Below, one piece after another: positions 42,826-51,935 of a DNA stretch of 64,000 nt. Positions within the stretch are counted from its first letter, which is position 1. Every line of letters begins with the position of its first letter. Origin of the DNA: Thalassospira sp. (GTDB lineage: Bacteria > Pseudomonadota > Alphaproteobacteria > Rhodospirillales > Thalassospiraceae); contig NZ_JAUYHK010000011.1 in assembly GCF_030690045.1 (NCBI RefSeq), positions 1 to 64,000 on the forward strand, given 5' to 3'. The notes below the pieces were generated by a model, which saw only the letters and a program-made list of their open reading frames with translations, had not been told where the DNA came from and did no database searches. A program made the translations under genes and the position numbers.

Positions 42826-43860
42826 TTATTGCGCCGTATGGGCCAGAACGGCGGCACGCGCCTTTTCGACCAAAGCGGCACCGTCAATGTTGCTGCCTTT
42901 GGCCTCGTCGATCCAGCGATCAACGACCGGGGCGCTGGCATCGTCAAAGGTGGCTTTTTCGGCCGGGGTCAGTTCGATGATCTGACCCTTGCCCGCGCGG
43001 ATCATGTTTTTGCCGACTTCTTCGACATCGTTAAAGACATCGCCGATTTGGGCGGTAAAATCGCGACCGGAATTGCGGTCGATGATTTCTTTCAGATCAT
43101 CGGGCAGGCTGTCATACCGATCCTTGTTCATGGCGAACAGGAAGACACTGGTGCCAAAGCGCGAATTGACGCCTTCGCCTTCGACGGAAAATGCCGTCAG
43201 TTCCGCCAGTTTCAGGGGCGGGACCACTTCAAACGGCACCAGACCACCATCAACTACGCCCAGCGACATGGCCTGCGGCAGGGCCGGGACCGGCATGCCG
43301 ACCGGTTCGGCACCCCAGGATTCAATCACCCAACTGCCGGTGCGGGTCGGCGTGCGCAGTTTCAAACCCTTGACATCGGCAACGGTGCGGACTTCTTTTT
43401 GCGTCAAATGGATGGCCTGACCGGCATGAACATGGACGGCAAGGGGGTGGATGTCCTTGAGGTCCGGTGCCATGTCGTCCATCATGTCCCAGATTGCCAG
43501 ATTGGTGGCGCGGGCATCGCCCAGATGCACACCGGGCAGTTCAAAAACTTCGGTATGGGGGAAAACACCCGGCGTATAACCCGGCAGGGTCCAGACGATA
43601 TCGGCGACGCCATCGCGGACCTGACGATACAGTTCCGGCGGATTGCCGCCCATCGACATGGACGGGAAAATTTCAAATTTGATGCGGCCGTTTGATTCTT
43701 CTTCGATTTTTTTCGCCCAGGGTTCCATCATGCCGGCCTGTGCCGGGGCCTTGGGGCCCAAAAAGTGATGGATGGTCAGGGTGACTTCCTGTGCCTGCGC
43801 GCCAAACGACACCATTGTCGCCACGGCTGCACCGGCCAGCAATTTACTGAAATGTTTCAT
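42826..43860 (-). CDS. dctP: TRAP transporter substrate-binding protein (DctP)
   Basis: A 344-residue periplasmic receptor with a Sec signal (SKLLAGAAVATMVSFGAQAQ). The core has FLGPKAPAQAGMMEPWAKKI, the motif GLKLRTPTRTGSWVIESWGA holding the conserved carboxylate-binding Arg, and AMSLGVVDGGLVPFE. ATG 43860 follows AAGGAGG. Substrates of the class are organic acids. The location between pcaQ and a PobR-like gene, and the CATAACC sites in its promoter, suggest an aromatic acid such as 4-hydroxybenzoate or protocatechuate. That is inference. Confidence 0.9.
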   Translation of the reverse strand: MKHFSKLLAGAAVATMVSFGAQAQEVTLTIHHFLGPKAPAQAGMMEPWAKKIEEESNGRIKFEIFPSMSMGGNPPELYRQVRDGVADIVWTLPGYTPGVFPHTEVFELPGVHLGDARATNLAIWDMMDDMAPDLKDIHPLAVHVHAGQAIHLTQKEVRTVADVKGLKLRTPTRTGSWVIESWGAEPVGMPVPALPQAMSLGVVDGGLVPFEVVPPLKLAELTAFSVEGEGVNSRFGTSVFLFAMNKDRYDSLPDDLKEIIDRNSGRDFTAQIGDVFNDVEEVGKNMIRAGKGQIIELTPAEKATFDDASAPVVDRWIDEAKGSNIDGAALVEKARAAVLAHTAQ

Positions 43861-44011
43861 TTTTCCTCCTTGAACGTCGGCTTGCGCCTTGGCCTGGGCT
43901 GATGTTCCTGTTGATGGTTTTCGCCACAAGTTTTTGTTTTTGTTGTTTTTTCTTATTCGATCCGGTCGGATTTAACCCGTACGGGATCGGATTTTGCACG
44001 ACTCTAATATC

Positions 44012-44057
44012 ATCGATCCGGTTATGTATAATGATATTGGCGGCACTATCCATAACC
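44012..44057 (-). promoter_or_regulatory. CATAACC half-sites before dctP
   Basis: GGTTATG (44020-44026) and CATAACC (44051-44057) form an inverted pair about 160-200 bases before the dctP start. On the minus strand the first reads ACATAACCGGATCGATGAT, which parallels ACATAACCAATTGATCC before pcaD. The published PcaQ box has ATAACC as its left half. PcaQ is encoded directly upstream. Confidence 0.5.
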
Positions 44058-44063
44058 GCCAGA

Positions 44064-45005
44064 TTATGTCTGGGGGCGTGTACGCACGGAATGATGCAGG
44101 GCGGCTTCTTCGCGGACCGCATTGATCAGCATGTCAACCGGCGGCGATGACGGGGCGTCAATGCGGGTGGTCAGGCCGACCGGGCCAAAGGTATCGCTGG
44201 TATCGATCGGCAATTCGACCAGGGCCCCTTCGGCAATGTCGGTGGCGACGGCCCCGTTGGAAATGATCCATACCGCGTCGGTTTCGCGGGTAAAGGCGCG
44301 GCCAAAGGATGTCGAAACGGTTTCGATGCGATCCGGGATTGCGCCAATGCCGTTGGTGATCAGAAGACGATCCACCACGCCCCGAATAATCGCCTGTCGG
44401 GTTGGAATCAGCACGGTGTAATCGCGGATTTTGGTGATGTCGGGTGTTTTATCAGCCAGCAGGGGATGGCCCGGCCGGACCACCAGCGAAATATGTTCGG
44501 AATAGAGATGCAAAAAGGACAGGCCGGACATCTGATCGGGTTCGGCCAGACGCCCGACCACCAGATCAAGCTCGCCCACCCGCAATTGCCCCAATATCAT
44601 GGTATTGGGGCCGGTAATGACGCGCACCGTGGTATCGGGGGCCATCATTTTGAACCGGCGCAGGGCAGCGGGCATGACACTTGCCGCGACCGTCGGCAGG
44701 ACGCCCAGTGTGATGGTCAGGCCGCCTTGCGTGCGGACCTGACTGATGCTGTCCACGCCCTGACGCAGGGCGGTGACACTGGCCCCGGCATAACGCAGGA
44801 AAACCTTGCCAAAATCGGTCAGGGTGACGCCGCGTTTGCTGCGGTCAAACAGGCGGGCTTCGAGATGTTCTTCGAGTTCGCGGATGGTTTTGGAGACGGC
44901 GGGCTGGGTAATCGACAGGGTATCGGCGGCGCGGACAACGCTGCGTTGGCGGGCGACTTCCAGAAAGCAGGTGAGGTGACGGAATTTGATGCGTTGATCA
45001 AGCAT
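44064..45005 (-). CDS. pcaQ: LysR-family activator of protocatechuate genes
   Basis: A 313-residue LysR regulator. The N-terminal helix-turn-helix reads RQRSVVRAADTLSITQPAVS then KTIRELEEHLEARLFDRSKR. The C-terminal part has GPNTMILGQLRVGELDLVVG. The sequence and its divergent position from pcaDCHG match PcaQ, which in rhizobia responds to beta-carboxymuconate and activates protocatechuate genes. Downstream in the same direction is the TRAP transporter, 203 bases away. Confidence 0.88.
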   Translation of the reverse strand: MLDQRIKFRHLTCFLEVARQRSVVRAADTLSITQPAVSKTIRELEEHLEARLFDRSKRGVTLTDFGKVFLRYAGASVTALRQGVDSISQVRTQGGLTITLGVLPTVAASVMPAALRRFKMMAPDTTVRVITGPNTMILGQLRVGELDLVVGRLAEPDQMSGLSFLHLYSEHISLVVRPGHPLLADKTPDITKIRDYTVLIPTRQAIIRGVVDRLLITNGIGAIPDRIETVSTSFGRAFTRETDAVWIISNGAVATDIAEGALVELPIDTSDTFGPVGLTTRIDAPSSPPVDMLINAVREEAALHHSVRTRPQT

Positions 45006-45040
45006 GTTTGGCCCTTTTAAAGCCGGAAAAAGGATGATCC

Positions 45041-45098
45041 ATAATTATATAGTTATGTATTTAGCGCAAATGATCATTTTACATAACCAATTGATCCG
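45041..45098 (+). promoter_or_regulatory. pcaQ-pcaD divergent promoter with candidate PcaQ site
   Basis: ACATAACC (45081-45088) then AATT and GATCC resembles the PcaQ box ATAACC-N4-GGTTAA in its left half and spacing. Upstream, ATAATTATATAGTTAT (45041-45056) is a partial palindrome. Both lie in the 129-base gap that must hold the promoters of pcaQ and of the pcaDCHG operon. Confidence 0.5.
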
Positions 45099-45134
45099 AT
45101 CAGATTGGCAGGAACATAGTCAGGGTGGAAACAA

Positions 45135-45935
45135 ATGACATTGCATGTTGCACAACTGAACGGCACCCATCTGCATTATGCCGATTTTGGCCCCAAAGAG
45201 GCCCCGGTTCTGGTGTTTTCCAATTCGCTGGGTACGGATTTTCGCATCTGGTCCGATGTGGTGCCGGTTTTTGCCGGGACGTTTCGCGTTGTGACCTATG
45301 ACGCCCGCGGTCATGGTTTGTCGGGCATTGGCGATCAGGATTACAGCATTGATTTGCATGCCCGCGACCTGATGGCGTTGCTGGATCATCTCGACATCAA
45401 GCAGGCGATTGTCTGTGGGTTGTCGGTGGGCGGGCTGATTGCGCAAAAACTGGCAGAACTGGCCCCGGCGCGGGTGCGCGGCCTGATCCTGTGCGATACG
45501 GCACCTAAAATTGGCGATTCCGCGGGCTGGAACGCCCGGATCGAGGCGATTGAAAAAGGCGGCATCGAAATTCTGGCCGATGCCATCATGGAACGGTGGT
45601 TGTCGCCTGATTTCCATAAAAACCGCCCGGCGGAAACAGCCCTTTATCGCGATATGCTGGTGCGGACCCCGGTAGCCGGATATGCCGGGACGTGCAAGGC
45701 GATCCGCGATGCCGATCTGGGCGCGCAGGCAAAACGCCTTGCCGTGCCGGTTTTGTGCATTTGCGGGACCCTTGATCTGGCGACGCCGCCCGATCTGGTG
45801 ATTGCGATGGCAAAGCGGATTCCGGGGGCGGAAATGGCGTTGATTGACGGGGCGGGGCATTTGCCGTGCCTTGAAAAACCCGATGAACTTTCCCGGCTGA
45901 TTGATGGCTTTATCAAGGAGAAGAAACTTGTCTGA
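45135..45935 (+). CDS. pcaD: 3-Oxoadipate enol-lactonase
   Basis: A 266-residue alpha/beta hydrolase with nucleophile elbow CGLSVGGLIAQ, the acid Asp in ICGTLDLATPP and the His in IDGAGHLPCLEKP. It hydrolyses beta-ketoadipate enol-lactone to beta-ketoadipate. It is first in the pcaDCHG operon, opposite pcaQ. The last bases hold the ribosome binding site and start of pcaC. The small gap upstream carries PcaQ-like sites. Confidence 0.93.
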   Translation: MTLHVAQLNGTHLHYADFGPKEAPVLVFSNSLGTDFRIWSDVVPVFAGTFRVVTYDARGHGLSGIGDQDYSIDLHARDLMALLDHLDIKQAIVCGLSVGGLIAQKLAELAPARVRGLILCDTAPKIGDSAGWNARIEAIEKGGIEILADAIMERWLSPDFHKNRPAETALYRDMLVRTPVAGYAGTCKAIRDADLGAQAKRLAVPVLCICGTLDLATPPDLVIAMAKRIPGAEMALIDGAGHLPCLEKPDELSRLIDGFIKEKKLV

Positions 45936-46326
45936 GGACCGGTTTGCAACAGGAATGAAAACCCGCCGTGCGGTCCTTGGCGATGCCCATGTGGATCGGG
46001 TATCGGCCGGCAAGACCGGTTTTGATGACGGTTTTCAACGCTATATCACGGAAAATGTCTGGGGCAGTTTGTGGACCGGCGATGTTTTGAGCAAGCGCGA
46101 ACGCAGCATTGTGACCATCGCCCTGATGGCGGCATTGGGCCATGAAGAAGAACTGGCGATGCATATCCGGGCCACCGTCAATACCGGTGCCAGTCAGGAG
46201 GATGTGCGCGAAGCCTTGATGCATGTGGCGATTTATGCCGGGATTCCGGCGGGGAATACGGCGATCCGCATCGCCAAGCAGGCCTTTGCCGAGATAGAGC
46301 AGGCCGCAGACAAGGGAGAGACATAA
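45928..46326 (+). CDS. pcaC: 4-Carboxymuconolactone decarboxylase
   Basis: A 132-residue AhpD-like helical protein: TRRAVLGDAHVDRVSAGKTG, RSIVTIALMAALGHEEELAMH and EDVREALMHVAIYAGIPAGN. It decarboxylates gamma-carboxymuconolactone to the enol-lactone used by PcaD. The best start is TTG at 45928, preceded by AAGGAG within the end of pcaD (8-base overlap). A longer frame from 45901 has no such signal. Its stop shares one base with the pcaH start. Confidence 0.92.
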   Translation: MSEDRFATGMKTRRAVLGDAHVDRVSAGKTGFDDGFQRYITENVWGSLWTGDVLSKRERSIVTIALMAALGHEEELAMHIRATVNTGASQEDVREALMHVAIYAGIPAGNTAIRIAKQAFAEIEQAADKGET

Positions 46327-47027
46327 TGCCCACCTTCAAGCCGCGTGATTGGGGAAGCCATGCCCCTTATATCGCACCGGATTACAAATCCACCGTCCTG
46401 CGCGGGCCGACCAGACCGTTATTGCCGATCACATCGGGCCTGACAGAAGGGACGGGGCCGGTTTTTGCCCGTGCTGCAATCCGCAATCTGGATTGGGATT
46501 TGACGCAAAATGGCCGGGTCAATGGCGATCCGATTGGCGAACGCATGGTGGTGCATGGCCGGGTTATGGATTGTGACGGCAGGCCGCAACCCCATATTCT
46601 GGTGGAAATCTGGCAGGCCAATGCGGCGGGGCGATATGTCCATAAGGTGGATCAGCATAATGCGCCGCTGGATCCGAATTTTCGCGGATCGGGCCGTTGC
46701 ATGACCGATGAAAACGGCCATTACCGGTTCTATACGATCAAGCCGGGGGCCTATCCGTGGGGCAATCATTTCAATGCGTGGCGGCCCAATCATATTCACC
46801 TGTCGCTGTTTGGGCCGGGATTTGCCACACGGCTGGTCACACAGATGTATTTCCCGGGCGATCCTTTGCTGGAACTGGACCCAATTTTTCTGGGCACCCC
46901 GGATGCGGCGGCGCGCGACCGCCTGATTTCCAGATTTTCGATTGATAAAACCGAAGAAGGTTTTGCACTGGGATATGAATTTGACATCGTTCTGCGCGGA
47001 CGATTTGCCACCCCGATGGAGGATTGA
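46326..47027 (+). CDS. pcaH: Protocatechuate 3,4-dioxygenase beta subunit
   Basis: A 233-residue intradiol dioxygenase subunit that carries the ferric iron. The ligands are visible as Y104 (AGRYVHK), Y143 (PGAYPWG), H156 and H158 (RPNHIHLS). It opens the protocatechuate ring to beta-carboxy-cis,cis-muconate together with PcaG. The N-terminal region RDWGSHAPYIAPDYKSTV is typical. It overlaps pcaC by one base and is followed by pcaG after 3 bases, so stoichiometric expression is likely. Confidence 0.95.
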   Translation: MPTFKPRDWGSHAPYIAPDYKSTVLRGPTRPLLPITSGLTEGTGPVFARAAIRNLDWDLTQNGRVNGDPIGERMVVHGRVMDCDGRPQPHILVEIWQANAAGRYVHKVDQHNAPLDPNFRGSGRCMTDENGHYRFYTIKPGAYPWGNHFNAWRPNHIHLSLFGPGFATRLVTQMYFPGDPLLELDPIFLGTPDAAARDRLISRFSIDKTEEGFALGYEFDIVLRGRFATPMED

Positions 47028-47030
47028 GAC

Positions 47031-47618
47031 ATGCGGTATGGTGAAACACCGTCCCAAACCGTCGGGCCTTATTTTGCCTATGGCCTGACCGCCGGGCAAT
47101 ATGGCTATGACTTTACCGATATTGCCAATGGCGTGATTGCCGGACCGGCGGCCAAGGGCGAACATATCCGCATTACCGGGCAGGTTTTTGACGGCAACAA
47201 TGTGCCGGTCAATGATGCGATGATCGAAATCTGGCAGGCCGATGCCAATGGTCATTATGCCAAAGACCCGGTCGATGTGACATCGGATGGATTTCGCGGG
47301 CTGGGCCGGTATGGCACCGGGACCGATCCGCAAAACCGGTTTGTGTTTGATACCGTCAAGCCGGGGGTGGTTGCCGATGGCGGGGCACCGTTTGTCAATG
47401 TCATCGTCTTTATGCGCGGGATGCTGGTCCATGCCTTTAGCCGGATTTATTTCAGCGATGATCACGCCTTGCATGGGGTGGATGCGGTGTTGCAATCGGT
47501 TCCGGCGGACCGTCGCAAGACCCTGATTGCAGAGCGCACCGAGACCCCGACCGGCATTGAATACCGGTTCGACATTCATATGCAGGGCGACCGCGAAACG
47601 GTTTTCTTTGATGTCTGA
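47031..47618 (+). CDS. pcaG: Protocatechuate 3,4-dioxygenase alpha subunit
   Basis: A 195-residue intradiol-fold subunit without the iron ligands. It starts RYGETPSQTVGPYFAYGLT, the standard alpha-subunit opening that shapes the active site. The block MIEIWQADANGHYAKDP and the end FDIHMQGDRETVFFDV follow the family. It is the last gene before a strong hairpin at 47633, so it may end the first half of the pca transcript. Confidence 0.94.
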   Translation: MRYGETPSQTVGPYFAYGLTAGQYGYDFTDIANGVIAGPAAKGEHIRITGQVFDGNNVPVNDAMIEIWQADANGHYAKDPVDVTSDGFRGLGRYGTGTDPQNRFVFDTVKPGVVADGGAPFVNVIVFMRGMLVHAFSRIYFSDDHALHGVDAVLQSVPADRRKTLIAERTETPTGIEYRFDIHMQGDRETVFFDV

Positions 47619-47632
47619 ATGATGGACTGGCG

Positions 47633-47692
47633 GGATGGCTGTGGGCGCTGCTTTGGGGAAAGCCGGTGGTCACAGCCATCCGTTTTGATGTC
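47633..47692 (+). terminator. Terminator-like hairpin between pcaG and pcaI
   Basis: GGATGGCTGTG (47633-47643) pairs perfectly with CACAGCCATCC (47671-47681), followed by GTTTTGATGTCTTG. The loop is 27 bases. It would divide the pca genes into DCHG and IJFB units, or give partial readthrough. Confidence 0.6.
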
Positions 47693-47724
47693 TTGTTTTT
47701 GTTTCGATACCACAGGAGCCTGTC

Positions 47725-48579
47725 GTGGTTGCACGTTTCATGTCGCTAAAAGAAGCCGTTTCATCGTCTGTTCGCCATGGCGATACGGTGGCGATGGAGG
47801 GGTTTACCCATTTGATCCCGCATGCCTGCGGGCATGAAATCATCCGTCAGGGCCTGCGCGATCTGACCCTGATCCGCATGACGCCCGATGTGATTTACGA
47901 TCAGTTGATCGGGGCGGGATGTGCCAGAAAACTGATTTTTTCGTGGGGCGGCAATCCCGGTGTTGGATCGTTGCACCGCCTGCGCGATGCGGTGCAGGAT
48001 CACTGGCCGCACAAACTGGAAATCGAGGAACACAGCCACGCGGCAATGGCCAATGCCTATGATGCGGGGGCGGCGGGCCTGCCTTGTGCGGTGTTCAAGG
48101 GATATCGCGGGGCGGAATTGCCGCGTGTGAACCCCAATATCAAATTCATCGAATGCCCGTTTACCGGTGAAAGGCTGGCCGCTGTGCCGGCGATCCGGCC
48201 CGATGTGGCGGTGGTGCATGCGCAAAAGGCCAACAAAAAGGGCGATGTCCTGTTTGAAGGCATTGTCGGTGTGCAAAAAGAAGCCGTTCTGGCGGCGAAA
48301 AAATCGATCATCACGGTTGAGGAAATTGTCGATAATTTCGACGATGTACCGTTTAACGCGGTGATGTTGCCGCATTGGGCCGTCGGGGCGATTGTCGAGG
48401 TGCCGGGCGGCGCACATCCATCCTATGCCCAGGGGTATTACAAACGCGACAATGCCTTTTACAAGGCGTGGGACGAAATCGCCAAGGATCGCGACAGCTT
48501 TGCCGCCTGGATCGATGAAAATGTGATCAAGGGTGGCCCCGAAGATTTTGCGGCCAGACGTAACGAAAACCGGGCGTAA
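47725..48579 (+). CDS. pcaI: 3-Oxoadipate CoA-transferase subunit A
   Basis: A 284-residue class I CoA-transferase alpha subunit. It starts at GTG 47725 with AGGAG before it. Marks are EGFTHLIPHACGHEIIRQG, the Gly-rich FSWGGNPGVGS, and ADVAVVHAQ-like RPDVAVVHAQKANKKGDV. With PcaJ it moves CoA from succinyl-CoA to beta-ketoadipate. The length (about 285) is that of the CatI/GctA-type rather than the shorter Pseudomonas PcaI. Confidence 0.9.
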   Translation: MVARFMSLKEAVSSSVRHGDTVAMEGFTHLIPHACGHEIIRQGLRDLTLIRMTPDVIYDQLIGAGCARKLIFSWGGNPGVGSLHRLRDAVQDHWPHKLEIEEHSHAAMANAYDAGAAGLPCAVFKGYRGAELPRVNPNIKFIECPFTGERLAAVPAIRPDVAVVHAQKANKKGDVLFEGIVGVQKEAVLAAKKSIITVEEIVDNFDDVPFNAVMLPHWAVGAIVEVPGGAHPSYAQGYYKRDNAFYKAWDEIAKDRDSFAAWIDENVIKGGPEDFAARRNENRA

Positions 48580-48592
48580 GCGGAGAAAAATC

Positions 48593-49366
48593 ATGACCGA
48601 TTATACAGCAACCGAGATGATGACGGTAACCGCCGCCCGCGCCCTGAAAAATGATGATGTGTGTTTTGTCGGTATCGGTATGCCGTCGGCGGCCTGCAAT
48701 CTGGCGCGGCTGACCCATGCGCCCGACATTACCCTGATTTATGAAAGCGGGACGATTGGCACCAAACCCGATGTGTTGCCGTTATCGATTGGCGATGGCG
48801 AATTGTGCGAAACGGCGGTCAATACCGTGTCGGTGCCGGAAATGTTCCGGTACTGGTTACAGGGCGGCAAGATTTCGGTCGGGTTTCTGGGCGCGGCCCA
48901 GCTGGACAAATATGGCAATATCAATACCACCGTGATCGGCGATTATTTCGATCCCAAGGTGCGGTTGCCCGGCGGTGGCGGCGCGCCCGAAATCGCCACC
49001 AGTTGCGGCGAGATTTTTCTGGTGATGAAGCAAAGCAAGCGGGGATTTGTTGAAAAGATCGATTTTGTGACCTCGCTTGGCTATGGCAAGGGCGGGGATG
49101 ACCGGGCCAGTTATGGCGTGACCACCAGGGGACCGTCGCGCCTGATCACGGATTTGTGCATCATGGAACCGCACCCGGTTGGCAAACATTTCATCGTGAC
49201 GTCGATCCATCCCGGTGTGACCCGCGAACAGATTATCGAGGGAACAGGATGGGAAGTTGAATTTGCAGATGAAATTGCCGAAACTCCGACGCCAGGCACG
49301 AATGAACTGACGGTCTTGCGGGATTTGCATGCCCGCACCGCCAAAGCACACGAGGGACAGCAATAA
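48593..49366 (+). CDS. pcaJ: 3-Oxoadipate CoA-transferase subunit B
   Basis: A 257-residue CoA-transferase beta subunit. The catalytic Glu is in LIYESGTIGTKP (residue about 50). VGFLGAAQLDKYGNINTTVI and PGGGGAPEIATSCGEIFLV are further family blocks. ATG 48593 follows CGGAGA, and an earlier frame start lies inside pcaI. The stop shares one base with the pcaF start, so synthesis is coupled. Confidence 0.91.
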   Translation: MTDYTATEMMTVTAARALKNDDVCFVGIGMPSAACNLARLTHAPDITLIYESGTIGTKPDVLPLSIGDGELCETAVNTVSVPEMFRYWLQGGKISVGFLGAAQLDKYGNINTTVIGDYFDPKVRLPGGGGAPEIATSCGEIFLVMKQSKRGFVEKIDFVTSLGYGKGGDDRASYGVTTRGPSRLITDLCIMEPHPVGKHFIVTSIHPGVTREQIIEGTGWEVEFADEIAETPTPGTNELTVLRDLHARTAKAHEGQQ

Positions 49367-50571
49367 TGTCGGACGCCTATATCTGCGACTATATCCGTAC
49401 ACCGATCGGCCGTTTTGGCGGGGCTCTGTCATCGGTCCGTACCGATGATCTGGCGGCGGTGCCGTTACGTGCCCTGATGGCACGCCATCCGGACCTTGAT
49501 TTCAGTGCGGTGGAGGATGTTATTTTCGGCTGTGCCAATCAGGCGGGCGAAGATAACCGCAATGTCGCGCGGATGGCGGTGTTATTGGCCGGATTGCCGG
49601 AAACCGTGACCGGCACGACGGTTAATCGTCTGTGCGGATCGGGGATGGATGCCATCATCATGGCATCACGGGCGATCCGGGCGGGGGAGGCCGATTTGAT
49701 GATTGCGGGCGGGGTTGAAAGCATGTCCCGCGCGCCTTTTGTCATGCCCAAGGCCGATGCGGCCTTTTCGCGCAATGCCGAAATTTATGACAGCACCATT
49801 GGCTGGCGGTTCGTCAATCCGGTGATGAAGGCGCAATATGGCGTCGATTCCATGCCGGAAACCGGCGAAAATGTTGCCGAGGATTACAATATTTCACGCG
49901 CCGATCAGGATGCCTTTGCCGCCCGGTCGCAGGACAAGGCGGTTCGCGCCCAGCAAAACGGCGTTCTGGCACAGGAAATTACCCCGGTATCGATCCCGCA
50001 ACGCAAGGCCGACCCGGTGGTGGTCGATACCGACGAACATCCACGGGCCGGAACCACGGCCGAAAAACTGGCAAAATTGCCAACCCCGTTTCGCGCCGGT
50101 GGATCGGTGACGGCGGGGAATGCGTCGGGGGTCAATGACGGGGCGGCGGCCTTGATCATTGCATCGGCGGCGGCGGCAAAGAAACATGGTCTGACACCGA
50201 TTGCCCGTATTCTGGGCGGGGCGACGGCGGGACTTGCGCCGCGTATCATGGGATTTGGTCCGGCCCCGGCCAGCAAGAAATTGCTGGCGCGGCTGGGTCT
50301 GTCGGTCGATCAGATGGATGTGATTGAGCTGAACGAGGCCTTTGCATCCCAGGGGTTGGCGACATTGCGCGATCTGGGCATTGAAGATGACGATGCACGG
50401 GTCAACCCCAATGGCGGGGCGATTGCGCTGGGCCATCCGCTGGGCATGTCGGGGGCGCGGATTACCGGCACGGCGGCCTTGCAGTTACAGCGCAGTGGCG
50501 GCCGGTATTCCCTGTCCACCATGTGTATCGGCGTCGGGCAGGGTATCGCCATTGTTCTGGAAGCAGTGTAA
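49366..50571 (+). CDS. pcaF: 3-Oxoadipyl-CoA thiolase
   Basis: A 401-residue thiolase with the nucleophile Cys in VNRLCGSGMDAI near residue 90, the His in NPNGGAIALGHPLGMSG and the second Cys in STMCIGVGQG. It cleaves beta-ketoadipyl-CoA to succinyl-CoA and acetyl-CoA, the last step of the branch. It begins within the pcaJ stop. The next gene, pcaB, starts nine bases after its end. Confidence 0.94.
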   Translation: MSDAYICDYIRTPIGRFGGALSSVRTDDLAAVPLRALMARHPDLDFSAVEDVIFGCANQAGEDNRNVARMAVLLAGLPETVTGTTVNRLCGSGMDAIIMASRAIRAGEADLMIAGGVESMSRAPFVMPKADAAFSRNAEIYDSTIGWRFVNPVMKAQYGVDSMPETGENVAEDYNISRADQDAFAARSQDKAVRAQQNGVLAQEITPVSIPQRKADPVVVDTDEHPRAGTTAEKLAKLPTPFRAGGSVTAGNASGVNDGAAALIIASAAAAKKHGLTPIARILGGATAGLAPRIMGFGPAPASKKLLARLGLSVDQMDVIELNEAFASQGLATLRDLGIEDDDARVNPNGGAIALGHPLGMSGARITGTAALQLQRSGGRYSLSTMCIGVGQGIAIVLEAV

Positions 50572-50580
50572 AACAAAGCG

Positions 50581-51924
50581 ATGACCATATCGCCCTTTGA
50601 CTCCCCGATGTTGGGAGCCCTTTTTGCAGATGATGAAATTGCGGCATTATTTGCGGATGATGCCGTGATTTCGTCGATGTTGCTGGTGGAATCCGCCCTG
50701 GCATCGGCACAGGCACGGGCGGGGATGATTCCGCAGGATACGGCGCGGCGTATTGCCGATGCCTGCCGCGATTTTCATCCCGATCCCAAATCGCTGGCGG
50801 CGGGAACGGCAAGTGCCGGGGTGCCGGTGCCGGCATTGGTCAAGGCGTTAAAGGCCGAATTGCCGCGTGCGGATGCCCGCCATGTGCATTTTGGCGCGAC
50901 CAGTCAGGATGTGGTTGATACCGCCCTTGTTTTGCGATTGCGCGACGCGATGGGGATTTTGCGCCGCCGTATCCGCAAACTGATCCGGGCTTTGATCAAG
51001 CTGGCCGATGAGCATCGGGATACCGTAATGGCGGGCCGGACCCGGTCGCAACAGGCGGTGCCGACGACATTCGGGTTGAAGGTTGCCGGGTGGCTGGCGC
51101 CGCTGGTGCGGATTGACGGGCGGCTGGAAGATTTGTCACAGGATCTGTTTCGCCTGTCGTTTGGCGGGGCGGCGGGGACGCTGGCGTCGCTCGGCCCCAG
51201 GGCGGAAACGGTGGAACGGTATCTGGCCGGGGAACTGGAACTTGAAATTGCCGAAATGCCGTGGCACAGCCAGCGCGATATTCTTGTGGAATTTGCCGCA
51301 AAACTGACGGCATTGACCGGGGCGCTGGGCAAGATGGGGCAGGATCTGGTGTTGCTGGCGCAATCGGAAATCGCCGAAGTGCAGCCGGGCAAGGGGGGCG
51401 GGTCATCGACCATGCCGCACAAATCCAACCCGGTGCAGGCGGAAATGCTGGTAACACTGGCCCGGTTCAATGCGACGCAGATTTCGTCGCTGTATCATGC
51501 GCAAATCCATGAACATGAACGCAGTGGCAGTGCGTGGTTGCTGGAATGGCTGGCCTTGCCGCAGATCATTATGGCGTGTGGGGCAGCGTTGGCGCAGGCC
51601 TGTGACATGGTGCCCGATTTGCGGGTCAATGCCGGGCGAATGCGCGACAATCTGGAACTGTCAGAAGGCGCGATGCTGGCCGAGGCGGCGACATTTGCCC
51701 TGTCGGATCATGTCGGGCGCGATGAGGCTGATCGTCTGGTCAAGGCCGCCCTGATACAATCGGCGTCACATGGCGGCAATCTGTTTGATGAATTGCCCAA
51801 ACTGACCGATGCGCCGGTGGATTGGAACGAAGTGCGTGACCCGGCCAACTATACCGGGCAGGCCGGGCTTTATATCGACCGGGTGATCGGCGCCGCGCAC
51901 CGCGCACTTGCCGAAAACGGATAG
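50581..51924 (+). CDS. pcaB: 3-Carboxy-cis,cis-muconate cycloisomerase
   Basis: A 447-residue fumarase/aspartase-superfamily enzyme with the signature GGGSSTMPHKSNPVQAEM near residue 277 and the second active-site block HFGATSQDVVDTALVLRL. It turns beta-carboxymuconate into gamma-carboxymuconolactone, the substrate of PcaC. The order pcaDCHG-IJFB puts it last. It converges with the TenA-like gene, with a small CCCGGC/GCCGGG hairpin between them. Confidence 0.93.
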   Translation: MTISPFDSPMLGALFADDEIAALFADDAVISSMLLVESALASAQARAGMIPQDTARRIADACRDFHPDPKSLAAGTASAGVPVPALVKALKAELPRADARHVHFGATSQDVVDTALVLRLRDAMGILRRRIRKLIRALIKLADEHRDTVMAGRTRSQQAVPTTFGLKVAGWLAPLVRIDGRLEDLSQDLFRLSFGGAAGTLASLGPRAETVERYLAGELELEIAEMPWHSQRDILVEFAAKLTALTGALGKMGQDLVLLAQSEIAEVQPGKGGGSSTMPHKSNPVQAEMLVTLARFNATQISSLYHAQIHEHERSGSAWLLEWLALPQIIMACGAALAQACDMVPDLRVNAGRMRDNLELSEGAMLAEAATFALSDHVGRDEADRLVKAALIQSASHGGNLFDELPKLTDAPVDWNEVRDPANYTGQAGLYIDRVIGAAHRALAENG

Positions 51925-51935
51925 GCGATCCCGGC

